Shown here piece after piece: positions 40,167 through 49,854 of a stretch of 55,066 bases of DNA. The stretch covers positions 1 to 55,066 of the forward strand of contig CAZGML010000017.1 in the NCBI GenBank assembly GCA_964526965.1. The letters are read 5' to 3'. The notes below the pieces were generated by a model. The model was not told the origin of the DNA, did no database searches, and worked only from the letters and a program-made list of their open reading frames with translations. Position 1 is the first letter of the stretch. Every line of letters starts with the position of its first letter. Made by a program: the position numbers and the translations under genes. The DNA comes from UBA6265 sp964526965 (GTDB lineage Bacteria; Chloroflexota; Chloroflexia; Thermomicrobiales; UBA6265).

Positions 40167-41372
40167 ATGAACGAATCCGCGAACAAGAAAACGCGCAAGT
40201 TATGGTGGGATTTCCGCTATATATGGATGTTCATCTCGTCCGCCTGGGTCCTGTATATGATCGTGGGGCTCATTGCGACCTGGTGGAACAACTCCCTGCA
40301 GGTCAACCGCGCGCCGTGGCTGCCAGAGGGTGACTGGCAGGAGATTCAGCGTCCCCTTACAGACCAGATCGCTGCAACCATTTTGGTGGCAGGGTTTATC
40401 GCGGAATACATCCATACGCTGTACCGAATGTACTTCAATCGATCGACGTGGATGACTACATCCAATGCGCGAGAGCGCTGGGTCACGCGCGGTTTGCTGT
40501 TCACTATTCCCGTAATTCTCTCCAGCTTGCGTTACGAGGATGAGTTTCGCACGTGGCCCATGACATTTGTGTTCTTCGTTATCGCCTGGGTGCTCACGGC
40601 TGAACCGCACAACGCATTCTCCGCAGTCATCATCTCAACAGGTATCTCCGTTGCGCTGGTCTGGTTCCAGTATGACGAAGGTGTAATGCTTGACGTCGCG
40701 GTAATGTGTCTTGCATTCGGGTTTTTCACCAGCGGCTACGTAATTAATCGTGGTGTGATTTTGGAATTGCAGCGAGAACGAGGACGTGTGCGAGACCAGG
40801 CGGTTACGGAAGAACGTTTTCGCCTTGCGCGTGATTTGCACGATACCGTTGGCCACTCCATGACGCAGATCACGCTCAAGGCCGAGCTCGCCCGGCGACT
40901 GCTGCCGGACGAGCCCTCCCGCGCGGCTGATGAGTTGGAGCAGATCGAAAATCTCGCCCGTTCGCTCTCCACAGAAGTACGGACCAGCATCGCCGGAGAA
41001 ACACACCTTTCATTGCAGGATGAAATCAACAGGGCAAGGGAACTGCTGCAGTCGATGGAGATCGCTGCCGAGATCCGCGGTGATCATGAAGTAATTCCGG
41101 AGACGGTTGCAGATGTCTTCGCCTGGTGCCTGCGTGAAGGCGTCATGAACGTGATCAAACATAGCGGCGCCTCGCGCTGCGAGATTGCGTTTTCTCTGGC
41201 CGACCATCACCACATACTCAACATCACCGATAATGGCAGCAATCCAGTCAACGAAGAGCACGCAGGGCAGGGGATTGTCGGTATGAAACAGCGAGTAAAC
41301 AACATGAATGGCGAACTTGAACTCCGTGCGACGGATTCCGGCCATGCATTAACGATCCGAATTCCCGTATGA
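40167..41372 (+). CDS. Sensor histidine kinase (DesK/NarL type)
   Basis: A 401-residue protein with about five N-terminal transmembrane helices (residues 20-190) and no large external domain, so it probably senses the membrane, as DesK does. A linker helix leads to the HisKA_3 domain: RLARDLHDTVGHSMTQITLK with phosphorylated His225. The ATPase domain has EGVMNVIKHSGASRC (N box) and ITDNGSN, GQGIVGMKQRV (G boxes). It is translationally coupled to the response regulator (ATGA overlap). Confidence 0.93.
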   Translation: MNESANKKTRKLWWDFRYIWMFISSAWVLYMIVGLIATWWNNSLQVNRAPWLPEGDWQEIQRPLTDQIAATILVAGFIAEYIHTLYRMYFNRSTWMTTSNARERWVTRGLLFTIPVILSSLRYEDEFRTWPMTFVFFVIAWVLTAEPHNAFSAVIISTGISVALVWFQYDEGVMLDVAVMCLAFGFFTSGYVINRGVILELQRERGRVRDQAVTEERFRLARDLHDTVGHSMTQITLKAELARRLLPDEPSRAADELEQIENLARSLSTEVRTSIAGETHLSLQDEINRARELLQSMEIAAEIRGDHEVIPETVADVFAWCLREGVMNVIKHSGASRCEIAFSLADHHHILNITDNGSNPVNEEHAGQGIVGMKQRVNNMNGELELRATDSGHALTIRIPV

Positions 41373-41977
41373 GCATCCGCGTGATGATCGTTGAGGATCA
41401 GGCAATGGTGCGGGGAGCGCTGGCCGCGCTACTCGCGCTCGAGCGTGACCTGGAGATCGTCGCCGAGTGCGCAGATGCAGAATCTGCTCTTGAAATGCTG
41501 ACAGTTACCGCTCCTGATATCGCCCTGGTCGATGTTGAGTTGCCCGAAATGAACGGCATAGACCTGATCGCAGACGCGACAGTAACGTCGCCGACCACCC
41601 GTTGCATCGTCCTCACCACCTTTGGAAAACCAGGCTATCTGCGCTCGGCGCTTGATGCCGGAGCGGTTGGGTTTCTGGTTAAGGATGCACCGGCCTCCGA
41701 ACTTGCCAACGCGATTCGGCAGGTCCACGCGGGCGGACGTGCTATCGATCCCGATCTCGCCATGGCGGCGCTCACGTTGGGGGCTAATCCGCTCACGCCG
41801 CGCCAGCGCGATCTCCTTCGCCTCACTCTGCTGGGGCGTTCCGTCAGCGAGATGGCCAGCGAGTTTTCGCTTACCGATGGAACCGTGCGTAACTACCTCT
41901 CGGAGGCGATAAGCGCGGTGGGTGCCGCCAACAGGATTGATGCTGCTCGTATAGCGGAATCCCGGGGCTGGTTATAA
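41369..41977 (+). CDS. Response regulator (NarL/DesR type)
   Basis: A 202-residue protein. Receiver domain (1-120) with VMIVEDQ, phosphoacceptor Asp55 in IALVDVELPEMNGID, Thr in VLTTFG and Lys in FLVKDAP. The LuxR-type helix-turn-helix (about 137-200) reads LTPRQRDLLRLTLLGRSVSE, then FSLTDGTVRNYLSEAISAVG. The TVRNYLS form is that of DesR-type regulators. It overlaps the kinase gene by four bases. Confidence 0.95.
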   Translation: MSIRVMIVEDQAMVRGALAALLALERDLEIVAECADAESALEMLTVTAPDIALVDVELPEMNGIDLIADATVTSPTTRCIVLTTFGKPGYLRSALDAGAVGFLVKDAPASELANAIRQVHAGGRAIDPDLAMAALTLGANPLTPRQRDLLRLTLLGRSVSEMASEFSLTDGTVRNYLSEAISAVGAANRIDAARIAESRGWL

Positions 41978-42024
41978 ATGGAACGGGTTTTGCGTCAGGA
42001 TGGGTATATGCAGGAAGGTGATAT

Positions 42025-42312
42025 ATGAACGACATTACGGTTAGCCGAAACGAAGAAGCATCCCGCTTTGAGGCACATGATGGAGCCACATTGCTTGGCT
42101 ACATCGATTACACGGTGGATGGCAAGGTGATGGACCTGCCGAGCACACTCGTGTTCCCGGAGTATGAAGGGCAGGGCGTTGCATCGAACCTCACGCGGCA
42201 ATCCCTGAATATGATTCGCGAAATGGATAGCGAGATGCGCGTCACGCCCACCTGCCCATTCATCGCTACATGGATTGAGCGACATCCAGAATACCAGGAC
42301 ATGCTTGCCTAG
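42025..42312 (+). CDS. Small GNAT-like acetyltransferase-domain protein
   Basis: A 95-residue protein of the short GNAT group: LLGYIDYTVDGKVMDLPSTL, VFPEYEGQGVASNLTRQSLN (acetyl-CoA loop Q/GxGxA), and RVTPTCPFIATWIERHPEYQ. This minimal N-acetyltransferase fold (YjdJ-like) contains the CoA-binding part only. GGAAGGTGAT precedes ATG 42025. It follows the two-component operon by 47 bases. A bidirectional terminator follows. Confidence 0.88.
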   Translation: MNDITVSRNEEASRFEAHDGATLLGYIDYTVDGKVMDLPSTLVFPEYEGQGVASNLTRQSLNMIREMDSEMRVTPTCPFIATWIERHPEYQDMLA

Positions 42313-42320
42313 AAAACCCA

Positions 42321-42358
42321 AAAAGCAGCGATGGTCCAAACGAACCATCGCTGCTTTT
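42321..42358. terminator. Bidirectional terminator
   Basis: AAAAGCAGCGATGGT and ACCATCGCTGCTTTT form 15-bp arms; the A-tract on one side and T-tract on the other serve both the GNAT gene (plus) and the ScyD-like gene (minus). Confidence 0.9.
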
Positions 42359-42366
42359 CATGCACG

Positions 42367-43878
42367 TTATTCGACAGTGAGCGTACCCTGCATGCCGGCT
42401 TCGCGGTGGCCGGGTACAGAGCAGAAGTAGGTGTATGAGCCTGCTGGCAGGTTCACCACCAGATCGGCAGAACTACCGGGATCCAGCGTCTCGGTGGCGT
42501 AATCCGTGTCCTCAATCGTGAGGTTGTGGCCAAACGAGCCATCGTTCATCACGGTCATCGTGAAGTCGGTGTCGGCTGGAATCGAGAGCTCGTTCGGCTG
42601 AATCTCGCCGTTAATCAGCGTTATCGCTGCTCCTGCCGGTCCTGCTCCTGCATCATCAGTTATGGGAGTGGCCTGGGCTCCGGCTGCTCCGGCACCGTTG
42701 AACCGCCACAGTTGGCCACCATCTGGCGCTACAGCCGAGAACGCGAACGCGTACAGGTTGTCAGCATCATCAAATGCGATTCCCGCCGGCGCTGGCACAC
42801 CATCAGCAATCGGTGTGATCGAGCCATCATCTTCAACGCGTACTATCTGGCCCGGGCCCTGTTCAATGAAATTGGTTGAAACAACGCTGGCGTACATGCG
42901 TCCGCTCGAATCGAACGCCAGGTCGCCCACCATGGTGAGCCCTTCAACCACGCGCTCTACCGAGCCATCCTCGGAGAACGCATCCACCGGTGCGCCCCCT
43001 GCCGGGAAAGGACCACCCGTAACGTATGAGACATACAATCGCTCATCCGGGCCCACCACAACGCAACTCGGCACCGAGTCGATTGCCATCTCGCCGCCCC
43101 GGTTTGGGTTACCACCTGGCGGGAGATCGGGGACCTCGAGGCCGCCAGTAACGGCGAAGGTTGAGACCTCTCCGCTCTCCACGTTGACGGAAATGATGGT
43201 GTTGCCACCGGCATCCGCCACGTAGAGCACGCCATTGAGCAAGTCCGCGCCATACAGGTTGGAGTCGACAGCAATTGGGTCTGGGTTCTCCTCGATCTCC
43301 CACGTTGCGAGGTCGGCGATCACTTCCTTCTCGCCAGATTCGAGATCGACCTTGTAAACCACGCCTTCTTCGCCGGTGAGGTTCATATCTCCAATGAATG
43401 GACCGGGCGCACCAACTGCAACATACGCTGTGCCCGCACCATCCAGCGCGAGGCCGGCAGCCCCCACCAATTCACCATGGTCACCAAATGTATAACTGCG
43501 GAAGTCCGAGACAATCTCTGTAACGGATTCGTCAGCGGTCGAGTAGACGCTGAGTTTTCCCGTATGGCCAGTCATGCTGATGGGAGCAACGGGCTCCGGC
43601 GTACCTTCGCCTGCGACGGTATAGACCTCTTCATCCCCGCCGTTTCCGGTTTCGGTGAAGTAGATGTTGTCGCCCTCAATCACCATAAAGCGGGGATCGA
43701 GAAGACCGGTAAGGAGCACATCGGGCCCTGCTCCAGGCGCGGCTGTGGTTCCGTCGTCCACAGGAGTAGCGTCTTGCGCATTCACAAACGTTCCCGCTTT
43801 CAGGGCGGCCAGGGTCGCGAGGGATGCCTTGGTAAGAGTTCGACGATTAACCGGGTGATCTGAACTGGTCTTGCGCAT
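42367..43878 (-). CDS. Secreted ScyD/ScyE-like protein with C-terminal cupredoxin domain
   Basis: A 503-residue protein. Tat-like signal (VNRRTLTKASLATLAALKAG), then QDATPVDDGTT. The N-terminal domain (about 50-390) is a ScyD/ScyE-type beta-propeller: VLLTGLLDPRFMVIEGDNIY, YVAVGAPGPF, ADAGGNTIISVN, MYASVV and GIAFDDADNLYAFA. The C-terminal 95 residues form a cupredoxin: IQPNELSIPADTDFTMTVMN, with copper ligands His in FGHNLTI and Cys, His, Met in YFCSVPGHREAGM. Thus an exported blue-copper fusion, perhaps in electron transfer or copper binding. AGGAG lies before ATG 43878. First of three tandem paralogues. Confidence 0.87.
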   Translation of the reverse strand: MRKTSSDHPVNRRTLTKASLATLAALKAGTFVNAQDATPVDDGTTAAPGAGPDVLLTGLLDPRFMVIEGDNIYFTETGNGGDEEVYTVAGEGTPEPVAPISMTGHTGKLSVYSTADESVTEIVSDFRSYTFGDHGELVGAAGLALDGAGTAYVAVGAPGPFIGDMNLTGEEGVVYKVDLESGEKEVIADLATWEIEENPDPIAVDSNLYGADLLNGVLYVADAGGNTIISVNVESGEVSTFAVTGGLEVPDLPPGGNPNRGGEMAIDSVPSCVVVGPDERLYVSYVTGGPFPAGGAPVDAFSEDGSVERVVEGLTMVGDLAFDSSGRMYASVVSTNFIEQGPGQIVRVEDDGSITPIADGVPAPAGIAFDDADNLYAFAFSAVAPDGGQLWRFNGAGAAGAQATPITDDAGAGPAGAAITLINGEIQPNELSIPADTDFTMTVMNDGSFGHNLTIEDTDYATETLDPGSSADLVVNLPAGSYTYFCSVPGHREAGMQGTLTVE

Positions 43879-43996
43879 GGCGACAGCCTCCTGTAGATAT
43901 TTAGTTTGGACAATTAACGCGTGGGACTGAACTGCATCAAGTTTACAGAATATGAGGCGAAAAGCAATAACTTCGCAGAACTTGTCTGAGGTGCCC

Positions 43997-44040
43997 GTAA
44001 CACACAGAGGCGGCCCAGTCGGGCCGCCTCTGTGTGTTAC
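43997..44040. terminator. Very long perfect hairpin between two ScyD-like genes
   Basis: 20-bp perfect arms (ends GTAACACACAGAGGCGGCCC / GGGCCGCCTCTGTGTGTTAC), loop AGTC. Lies 20 bases past the stop of the second ScyD-like gene. It lacks a T-tract, so it may be a terminator or an RNA-stability element. Confidence 0.6.
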
Positions 44041-44059
44041 GGATTGGTTTCAGCGTTAG

Positions 44060-45562
44060 CTATACAACCGTGAGTGTGCCTTCCATTCCGGCGGCCCGGT
44101 GGCCAACCTGTGAGCAATAAAAGGCGTATGTACCGGGTTCCAGGTTAACCATGATCTCAGTCGACTGGCCGTTTCCAAGCACCTCGGATATGACATCCTG
44201 ATCGGGCATTACAAGGTCGTGCGCGAGAAAGCCCTTGTTTTCGATGGAAATTGTGACGTCGGTGTTTGCCGGGATCGTTAATGCATTCGGCTCGAACGCC
44301 GAATCGACGCATGCGATATGGAAGGCACTCTGTCCACCAGCCTGGTCTTCATCCAATACCGGAGTTGCTTCTTCGGCGGGCACCGGAGTGGCAGAAACGT
44401 CGGTCACGCCCGTGTACCTGATGAGTTCACCACCGCCCGGAATCACGCTGGACTTGTTGATCACATAGAGATTGTCGTCCGCATCGAAGGCGATACCGCC
44501 GGTCATCGCAAGACCATCGACCACAACCGTGGTGGATCCATCGTCTTCCACGCGCACCACCTGGCCAGGACCGCCGTTGATCATATCCGTCGATACGATT
44601 GCTGCGTACATTCTGCCAGAGGAGTCGAAGGCGATGTCACCAGTCATGGTGAGGCCTTCCACTACACGCTCCATAGTGCCGTCGACGCTGTACGCGTCAA
44701 TCGGCGCATAGCCTGCCGGGAACGGTCCGCCCGTGACATATGCAACGTAGAGTCGTCCATCCGGCCCAACCTCAACAGCGGAGGGTACGCTGTCCAGTTC
44801 TGGTTCACCATCACGGCCCGGGTTTCCAGCCTCGCCGAAGAAGTCTGCCGGCAGGCCGCCGGTAACAGCGAATGTGGACACCTCTCCGGAATCTGTATCG
44901 ACCGAGATGATGGTGTTACCACCGGCATCGGCTACGTACACCACACCATCCAGCAGGCTGATGCCGTAGGGGTTGCTATCGATCACGATCGGATCGGGAT
45001 TCTCGTTGATCTCCCATTCGATCAGGTCGGCCACAACCGAGCTTTCGCCGGTTTCGATGTCGATTTTCAGCAGCACGCCTTCTTCACCGGTGCGTGGCAT
45101 TGTTTCCACAAACGGTCCCGGCGCTCCAATAGCCACGTAAACCGAACCCTCGCCATCGAGTGCGAGCCCGGCGGGACCAACAATTTCGCCAGCTTCGCCG
45201 AATGTGTAGCTCATGAGATTCGAAGCGATTTCCCGAACCGAACCATCGGCGGAGAGAACCGAGACTTTCCCGGTCTGCCCCATCATGCTCACCGGAGTCT
45301 CTTCATCTTCTGGTACGAAGACCGGCTCATCGCCACCGGTTCCGGATTCCGTAAAGTAGATTTCCGTGCCGTCTACCACCAGAAATCGTGGATCGGCCAA
45401 GCCTTCCAGCAATACTTCAGACGAGACCGCCGTGGTTTCAACAGCGGGAGTTGCTTCCTGCGCATGGGATAGTCCGGGAAATCGTGTCGCCGCCAGCGCC
45501 ACGGTTCCGCTTATGGCAAGTGTGCGGCGGTTGAGGGGGTGCTTCATACGTTCCGAGAGCAT
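44060..45562 (-). CDS. Secreted ScyD/ScyE-like protein with C-terminal cupredoxin domain, paralogue 2
   Basis: A 500-residue paralogue of the protein at 42367. Signal LNRRTLAISGTVALAATRF, mature start QEATPAVETT. The propeller half has LLEGLADPRFLVVDGTEIYF, VYVAIGAPGPF and VADAGGNTIISVD. The cupredoxin (last 95 residues) has His in FLAHDLVM and Cys, His, Met in FYCSQVGHRAAGM, so copper ligands are complete. ATG 45562 is preferred (AAGGAG six bases upstream) over 45586. Spacing and independent hairpins suggest separate transcripts for each copy. Confidence 0.87.
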   Translation of the reverse strand: MLSERMKHPLNRRTLAISGTVALAATRFPGLSHAQEATPAVETTAVSSEVLLEGLADPRFLVVDGTEIYFTESGTGGDEPVFVPEDEETPVSMMGQTGKVSVLSADGSVREIASNLMSYTFGEAGEIVGPAGLALDGEGSVYVAIGAPGPFVETMPRTGEEGVLLKIDIETGESSVVADLIEWEINENPDPIVIDSNPYGISLLDGVVYVADAGGNTIISVDTDSGEVSTFAVTGGLPADFFGEAGNPGRDGEPELDSVPSAVEVGPDGRLYVAYVTGGPFPAGYAPIDAYSVDGTMERVVEGLTMTGDIAFDSSGRMYAAIVSTDMINGGPGQVVRVEDDGSTTVVVDGLAMTGGIAFDADDNLYVINKSSVIPGGGELIRYTGVTDVSATPVPAEEATPVLDEDQAGGQSAFHIACVDSAFEPNALTIPANTDVTISIENKGFLAHDLVMPDQDVISEVLGNGQSTEIMVNLEPGTYAFYCSQVGHRAAGMEGTLTVV

Positions 45563-45739
45563 TATTATCTCCTTCTCGAGAGACACAACTAGCGCGTGAC
45601 AGCCTCCGGTGAAGCGTCACGTTGGTTATGGAGAGTCCATCACTCGCAGTTTACATCGCATGCGAAAAATCGCAACCCAAATCACTTCACAGCGTGTAAA
45701 GACTTACCTCTCGCCTGTGAAGAAGGAACAGAACGGTTA

Positions 45740-46936
45740 TTAATTGGACGCCGGAACGTCAGTCACACCCGAATATCGAACCAACTCACCACCACCCGAA
45801 ACCATGGTCGATTTGTTGATAACGTAGAGATGGTCGTCCGCGTCAAACGCAATACCTGCCGGCATTTCCAGTCCATCTATCACCACGGTATGGGAGCCAT
45901 CGTCTTCAACGCGGACTATCTGCCCAGGGCCACCGTTGATCATGTCTGTGGAGACAACCGAGATATACATTCGACCCGCCGAATCGAACGCGATATCGCC
46001 TGACATTGTGAGCCCATCCGCTACGCGTTCTCGAGTGCCATCGGGTTGGAATGCATCGACCGGCGCCAGCCCCGGCGGAAACGGTCCACCAGTGATGTAG
46101 GTCACGTAAAGCCGACCATCCGGGCCCGGTTGAACGCTGCTCGGTACGCTGTCGATCTGCTGTGCTCCATCGCGGGCGGGGTTGCCTGTCTCGGGGAAGA
46201 AGTCCACGTCCAGACCACCGGTAATGGCGAAAGTGGACATCTCACCCGTTGCTGTGCCGACGGCGATGATCGTATTGCCGGCAGCATCGGCAACATACGC
46301 CACGCTATCGAGCAGGCACATGCCGTATGGATTGCTGAACACTTCCATCGGGTCCGGATTGTGTGTGATTTCCCAGTCAATGAGATCAGCAACGGCGGTA
46401 CGCTCTCCCGATTCGATATCGATCTTCAGCAGCATGCCTTCCTCGCCGAGGCGGGGAGTATCCGTGATGGATGGGCCAGTACTCATGGCGACGTACACCG
46501 ACCCTTCGCCATCCAGCGCCAGGCCTGCCGGTCCATTGACCTCGCCAGAGGCACCAAAAGAAAAGCTCATCAGATCGTTGGCGATTTCAGTGACGCTCCC
46601 ATCAGCCGCAAGCCTGGATATCTTGCCCGTAGGGCCGGCAAAGCTGGCAGGCTCAGTTGCCTCCGGTGTTCCATCTCCTGCCGCAAGGTAAACAGGCTCA
46701 TCTCCGGCACTACCAGCTTCGGTGAAATACACATCGGTACCATCCACCACCACAAAACGGGGATCAGCCAGGCCAGTCAGGAGCACCTCCGCGGTCACGA
46801 TATCGCCTTCGCCAGAGGTGGGCGTGGTTTCCCCGGCGGCTAAACCGCCAGCTCGGGAACTCGCCACCAACGTAACGGCGCCAGCAATGGTGAGCGACCG
46901 ACGAGTCATCCCGGTCTTCAAATGTTTCGAGTGCAT
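45740..46936 (-). CDS. Secreted ScyD/ScyE-like protein without cupredoxin, paralogue 3
   Basis: A 398-residue paralogue: signal MTRRSLTIAGAVTLVASSRA, mature start GETTPTSGE, then the same propeller (LLTGLADPRFVVVDGTDVYF, VYVAMSTGPSI, VADAAGNTIIAVG, MYISVVSTDM). It ends at the last propeller strand (LVRYSGVTDVPASN), exactly where the other two continue into the cupredoxin domain, with no frameshift remnant evident. ATG 46936 is preferred over 47047 because the signal starts there. Confidence 0.87.
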   Translation of the reverse strand: MHSKHLKTGMTRRSLTIAGAVTLVASSRAGGLAAGETTPTSGEGDIVTAEVLLTGLADPRFVVVDGTDVYFTEAGSAGDEPVYLAAGDGTPEATEPASFAGPTGKISRLAADGSVTEIANDLMSFSFGASGEVNGPAGLALDGEGSVYVAMSTGPSITDTPRLGEEGMLLKIDIESGERTAVADLIDWEITHNPDPMEVFSNPYGMCLLDSVAYVADAAGNTIIAVGTATGEMSTFAITGGLDVDFFPETGNPARDGAQQIDSVPSSVQPGPDGRLYVTYITGGPFPPGLAPVDAFQPDGTRERVADGLTMSGDIAFDSAGRMYISVVSTDMINGGPGQIVRVEDDGSHTVVIDGLEMPAGIAFDADDHLYVINKSTMVSGGGELVRYSGVTDVPASN

Positions 46937-47027
46937 CCCTGTATTCCCCTCGAGGAGGCATCGCCGCCAGTACGGGCGATAACCGATGGCTACCACACGT
47001 ATGGCGTGGTGATTCTGTTGCATTCTA

Positions 47028-47054
47028 CAGCCTTGCAAGGATGTCACAAGGCTG
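47028..47054 (-). terminator. Hairpin after the amino-acid ABC operon
   Basis: CAGCCTTG / CAAGGCTG arms with an 11-base loop, 24 bases past the stop at 47078. Weak T-tract on the minus strand. Confidence 0.45.
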
Positions 47055-47077
47055 CTGTTAAGGGGTAAGGTGTTTGG

Positions 47078-47814
<737 letters not shown>

Positions 47815-47818
<4 letters not shown>

Positions 47819-48690
47819 GCTGTGCCTCCCATCTGCATGCGGGCTGCCGATCGCCGCAATAACCAGTCGGTGAACCGGGAGATCGGGATAGTAATGGCGA
47901 TAAATAGCACAGCAGCCACCACGAAGCTCGAGTAGTTAAAGTTGAGCCCGGAGTAAATCTGGGCCTGGCGTGTAGCTTCCAGGGGACCGATGGTCGAAAC
48001 CAGCGCGGTTTCCTTCTGCAGGGAAACAAAGCCACTGATAAGTGGCGGAATCACTGCCTTGATTCCTTGTGGAAGTACTACGTGCCGAAAGGTTTGGAAG
48101 TTGGAGAGTCCCAGTGAGCGGGCGGCCGAGCGCTGGCTTCTGTGCACGCTTTCGATACCGGCGCGGAAGATCTCGGCGGTATACGCCGTGGATGTAATGA
48201 TGCACGCGGTGGTTCCCCAAAATACCGGCGAACTCGGGAGCCATTCAATACGCAACCCCGGCATGCCGAAACCCAGCATCATAATCACCAACAGGGCCGG
48301 GGCACCACGGAAGAGGTCGATATAGCCGATTGCCAGTGCTCGCAAAGGAAAAAGCACCGGGTTGGTGCCAATACGAATCAGCGCCAAAATCAGGCCAAAC
48401 GCGAGCACAATCGGCTCGGCAATCAAAAACATTTGGACGTTGAGTTTAAAACCTTCAACCACCATTGGTGCGGCTTCACGGATATCGGGCCAGCTGAAGA
48501 ACGCCTGCTGTACCGCTTCCCATCCCTCGGTGCGACCAATCAGCCAGGCCATACCGCCGAAAAGGACAATCGTGCTCACAATGGCGATGATGAGGGATCG
48601 CAGAACCCCGGGTTGAGACCAAAATGATCTGGGCCGCAACAGTTCAGCCACTTGGGCATCCGACAGTGGTGGCGGAGGGGACGTAGACAT
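47815..48690 (-). CDS. Polar amino-acid ABC transporter permease
   Basis: A 291-residue membrane protein. After an N-terminal segment with a first helix (GVLRSLIIAIVSTIVLFGGMA), the permease core starts at about residue 75, with PMVVEGFKLNVQMFLIAEPI, YIDLFRGAPALLVIMMLGFG and the EAA-type loop RSAARSLGLSNFQTFRHVVL followed by PQGIKAVIPP. It would form the translocation pore with a second copy of itself. A hairpin (48729-48758) separates it from the binding-protein gene and may lower its expression relative to the binding protein. Confidence 0.93.
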
Positions 48691-48728
48691 GAAGCCGGTT
48701 TCTCCGGGGAGTTTTTACGCAAATGTGG

Positions 48729-48758
48729 AAGCCGAACCGCAGCGTCGCGGTTCGGCTT
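48729..48758 (-). promoter_or_regulatory. Intra-operon hairpin between binding protein and permease
   Basis: AAGCCGAACCGC / GCGGTTCGGCTT, 12-bp perfect arms, in the 92 bases between the genes. No strong T-tract. Such elements often protect the upstream message or cause partial termination, giving more binding protein than permease. Confidence 0.6.
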
Positions 48759-48782
48759 TCATTGTAACGTGTATACAGAATC

Positions 48783-49646
48783 TTACTCGGTGAATTCCTT
48801 CAGGTCGGGCGATGGTGCGAGGTATTCGTCGTACAGCTCCTGAATGGTGCCGTCGTTCTCCAACGCGATGATCGCGGAGTCGAGGTACGGAATCAGTTCG
48901 GAATCGAGTTCCGTCACCAGGCCGCTACCTCCGTCACCGCGTACGGGCAGCACACCGGCTATTTCCATCTCCGGGAACTGTTCGCCCGTTACGAAGTAGG
49001 CGATCTGCAGGTCCTGCAGGCCGGCATCGATGGTGCCGTTGGAAAGCGCCGTGAGCGAATCGAGGTTGGAATCGAACACCATTACTTCGCCGGTGGGCTG
49101 AATGTGATCTTCCAGGTAGCTGTAGTAGGTGGTACCGATCTGCACACCCCAGCTGAATTCGGCGAGGTCCTCGAAGGTTTCGGCTTCATGTACCGGACTA
49201 TCTTCAAGTGCGATCACTGCCAACTGGCCCTGCACATAAGGCCGGCTGAAACCAACTGCGCGGGCGCGCTCTTCCGTGATGCTAACCTGACCGATGTAGA
49301 CATCGAACGGCTTCGGCCCTGGTGCGAAGCTGTTGTTCCACGGAGTTCGTCCCCACTCAACCTGGTCTTCTTCGAAACCGAGCTTCTCTGCGATGGCGTA
49401 GATGAGGCCACTCTCGAAACCTTCGCCATTCGTTGGATCGTTATCTACGATCCATGGCTCAAAGGCAGGCTCATCGGTATGGACGATGAACTTCCCGGAT
49501 TCCTTCAGTGGCAACACTGAAGGGTCGCCGATCTCAACAGACGGTGTCGCGCCCGGAGTCGCTACCTGTGCGCCAACCTTGCCACCGAGCATTGCTGCAG
49601 CGAGTGCGCCACCGGATACCTGAATCAGTTTTCGTCGCGTTGTCAT
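48783..49646 (-). CDS. Substrate-binding protein of the amino-acid ABC importer
   Basis: A 287-residue exported binding protein. Signal MTTRRKLIQVSGGALAAAML, mature start QVATPGATPSVE. The two-lobed SBP_bac_3 pattern is present: KFIVHTDEPAFEPWIVDND, FESGLIYAIAEKLGF, VYIGQVSITEERARAVGFSR and GLQDLQIAYFVTGEQFPE. No lipobox Cys is seen, so anchoring differs from typical Gram-positive binding proteins. It is the first gene of the operon; GGAAGGG precedes ATG 49646. Confidence 0.92.
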   Translation of the reverse strand: MTTRRKLIQVSGGALAAAMLGGKVGAQVATPGATPSVEIGDPSVLPLKESGKFIVHTDEPAFEPWIVDNDPTNGEGFESGLIYAIAEKLGFEEDQVEWGRTPWNNSFAPGPKPFDVYIGQVSITEERARAVGFSRPYVQGQLAVIALEDSPVHEAETFEDLAEFSWGVQIGTTYYSYLEDHIQPTGEVMVFDSNLDSLTALSNGTIDAGLQDLQIAYFVTGEQFPEMEIAGVLPVRGDGGSGLVTELDSELIPYLDSAIIALENDGTIQELYDEYLAPSPDLKEFTE

Positions 49647-49854
49647 TGAAAACTACCCTTCCTCTGGGTGAATCTGGCATGCATCCAGGGCCAATTTCCA
49701 GAATGCACTTCTATACTACCCGACTGATTGAATGTTGGAGTAGTTTCTCTATGTAAGACGGTTGCAAATCGCTTTGCCCGTACCATCCCGCATTCTGAAC
49801 CACGTATACTCAGGTGAGTACACTCGCCGTCACCCCGGGAATGCCGCACAAACA

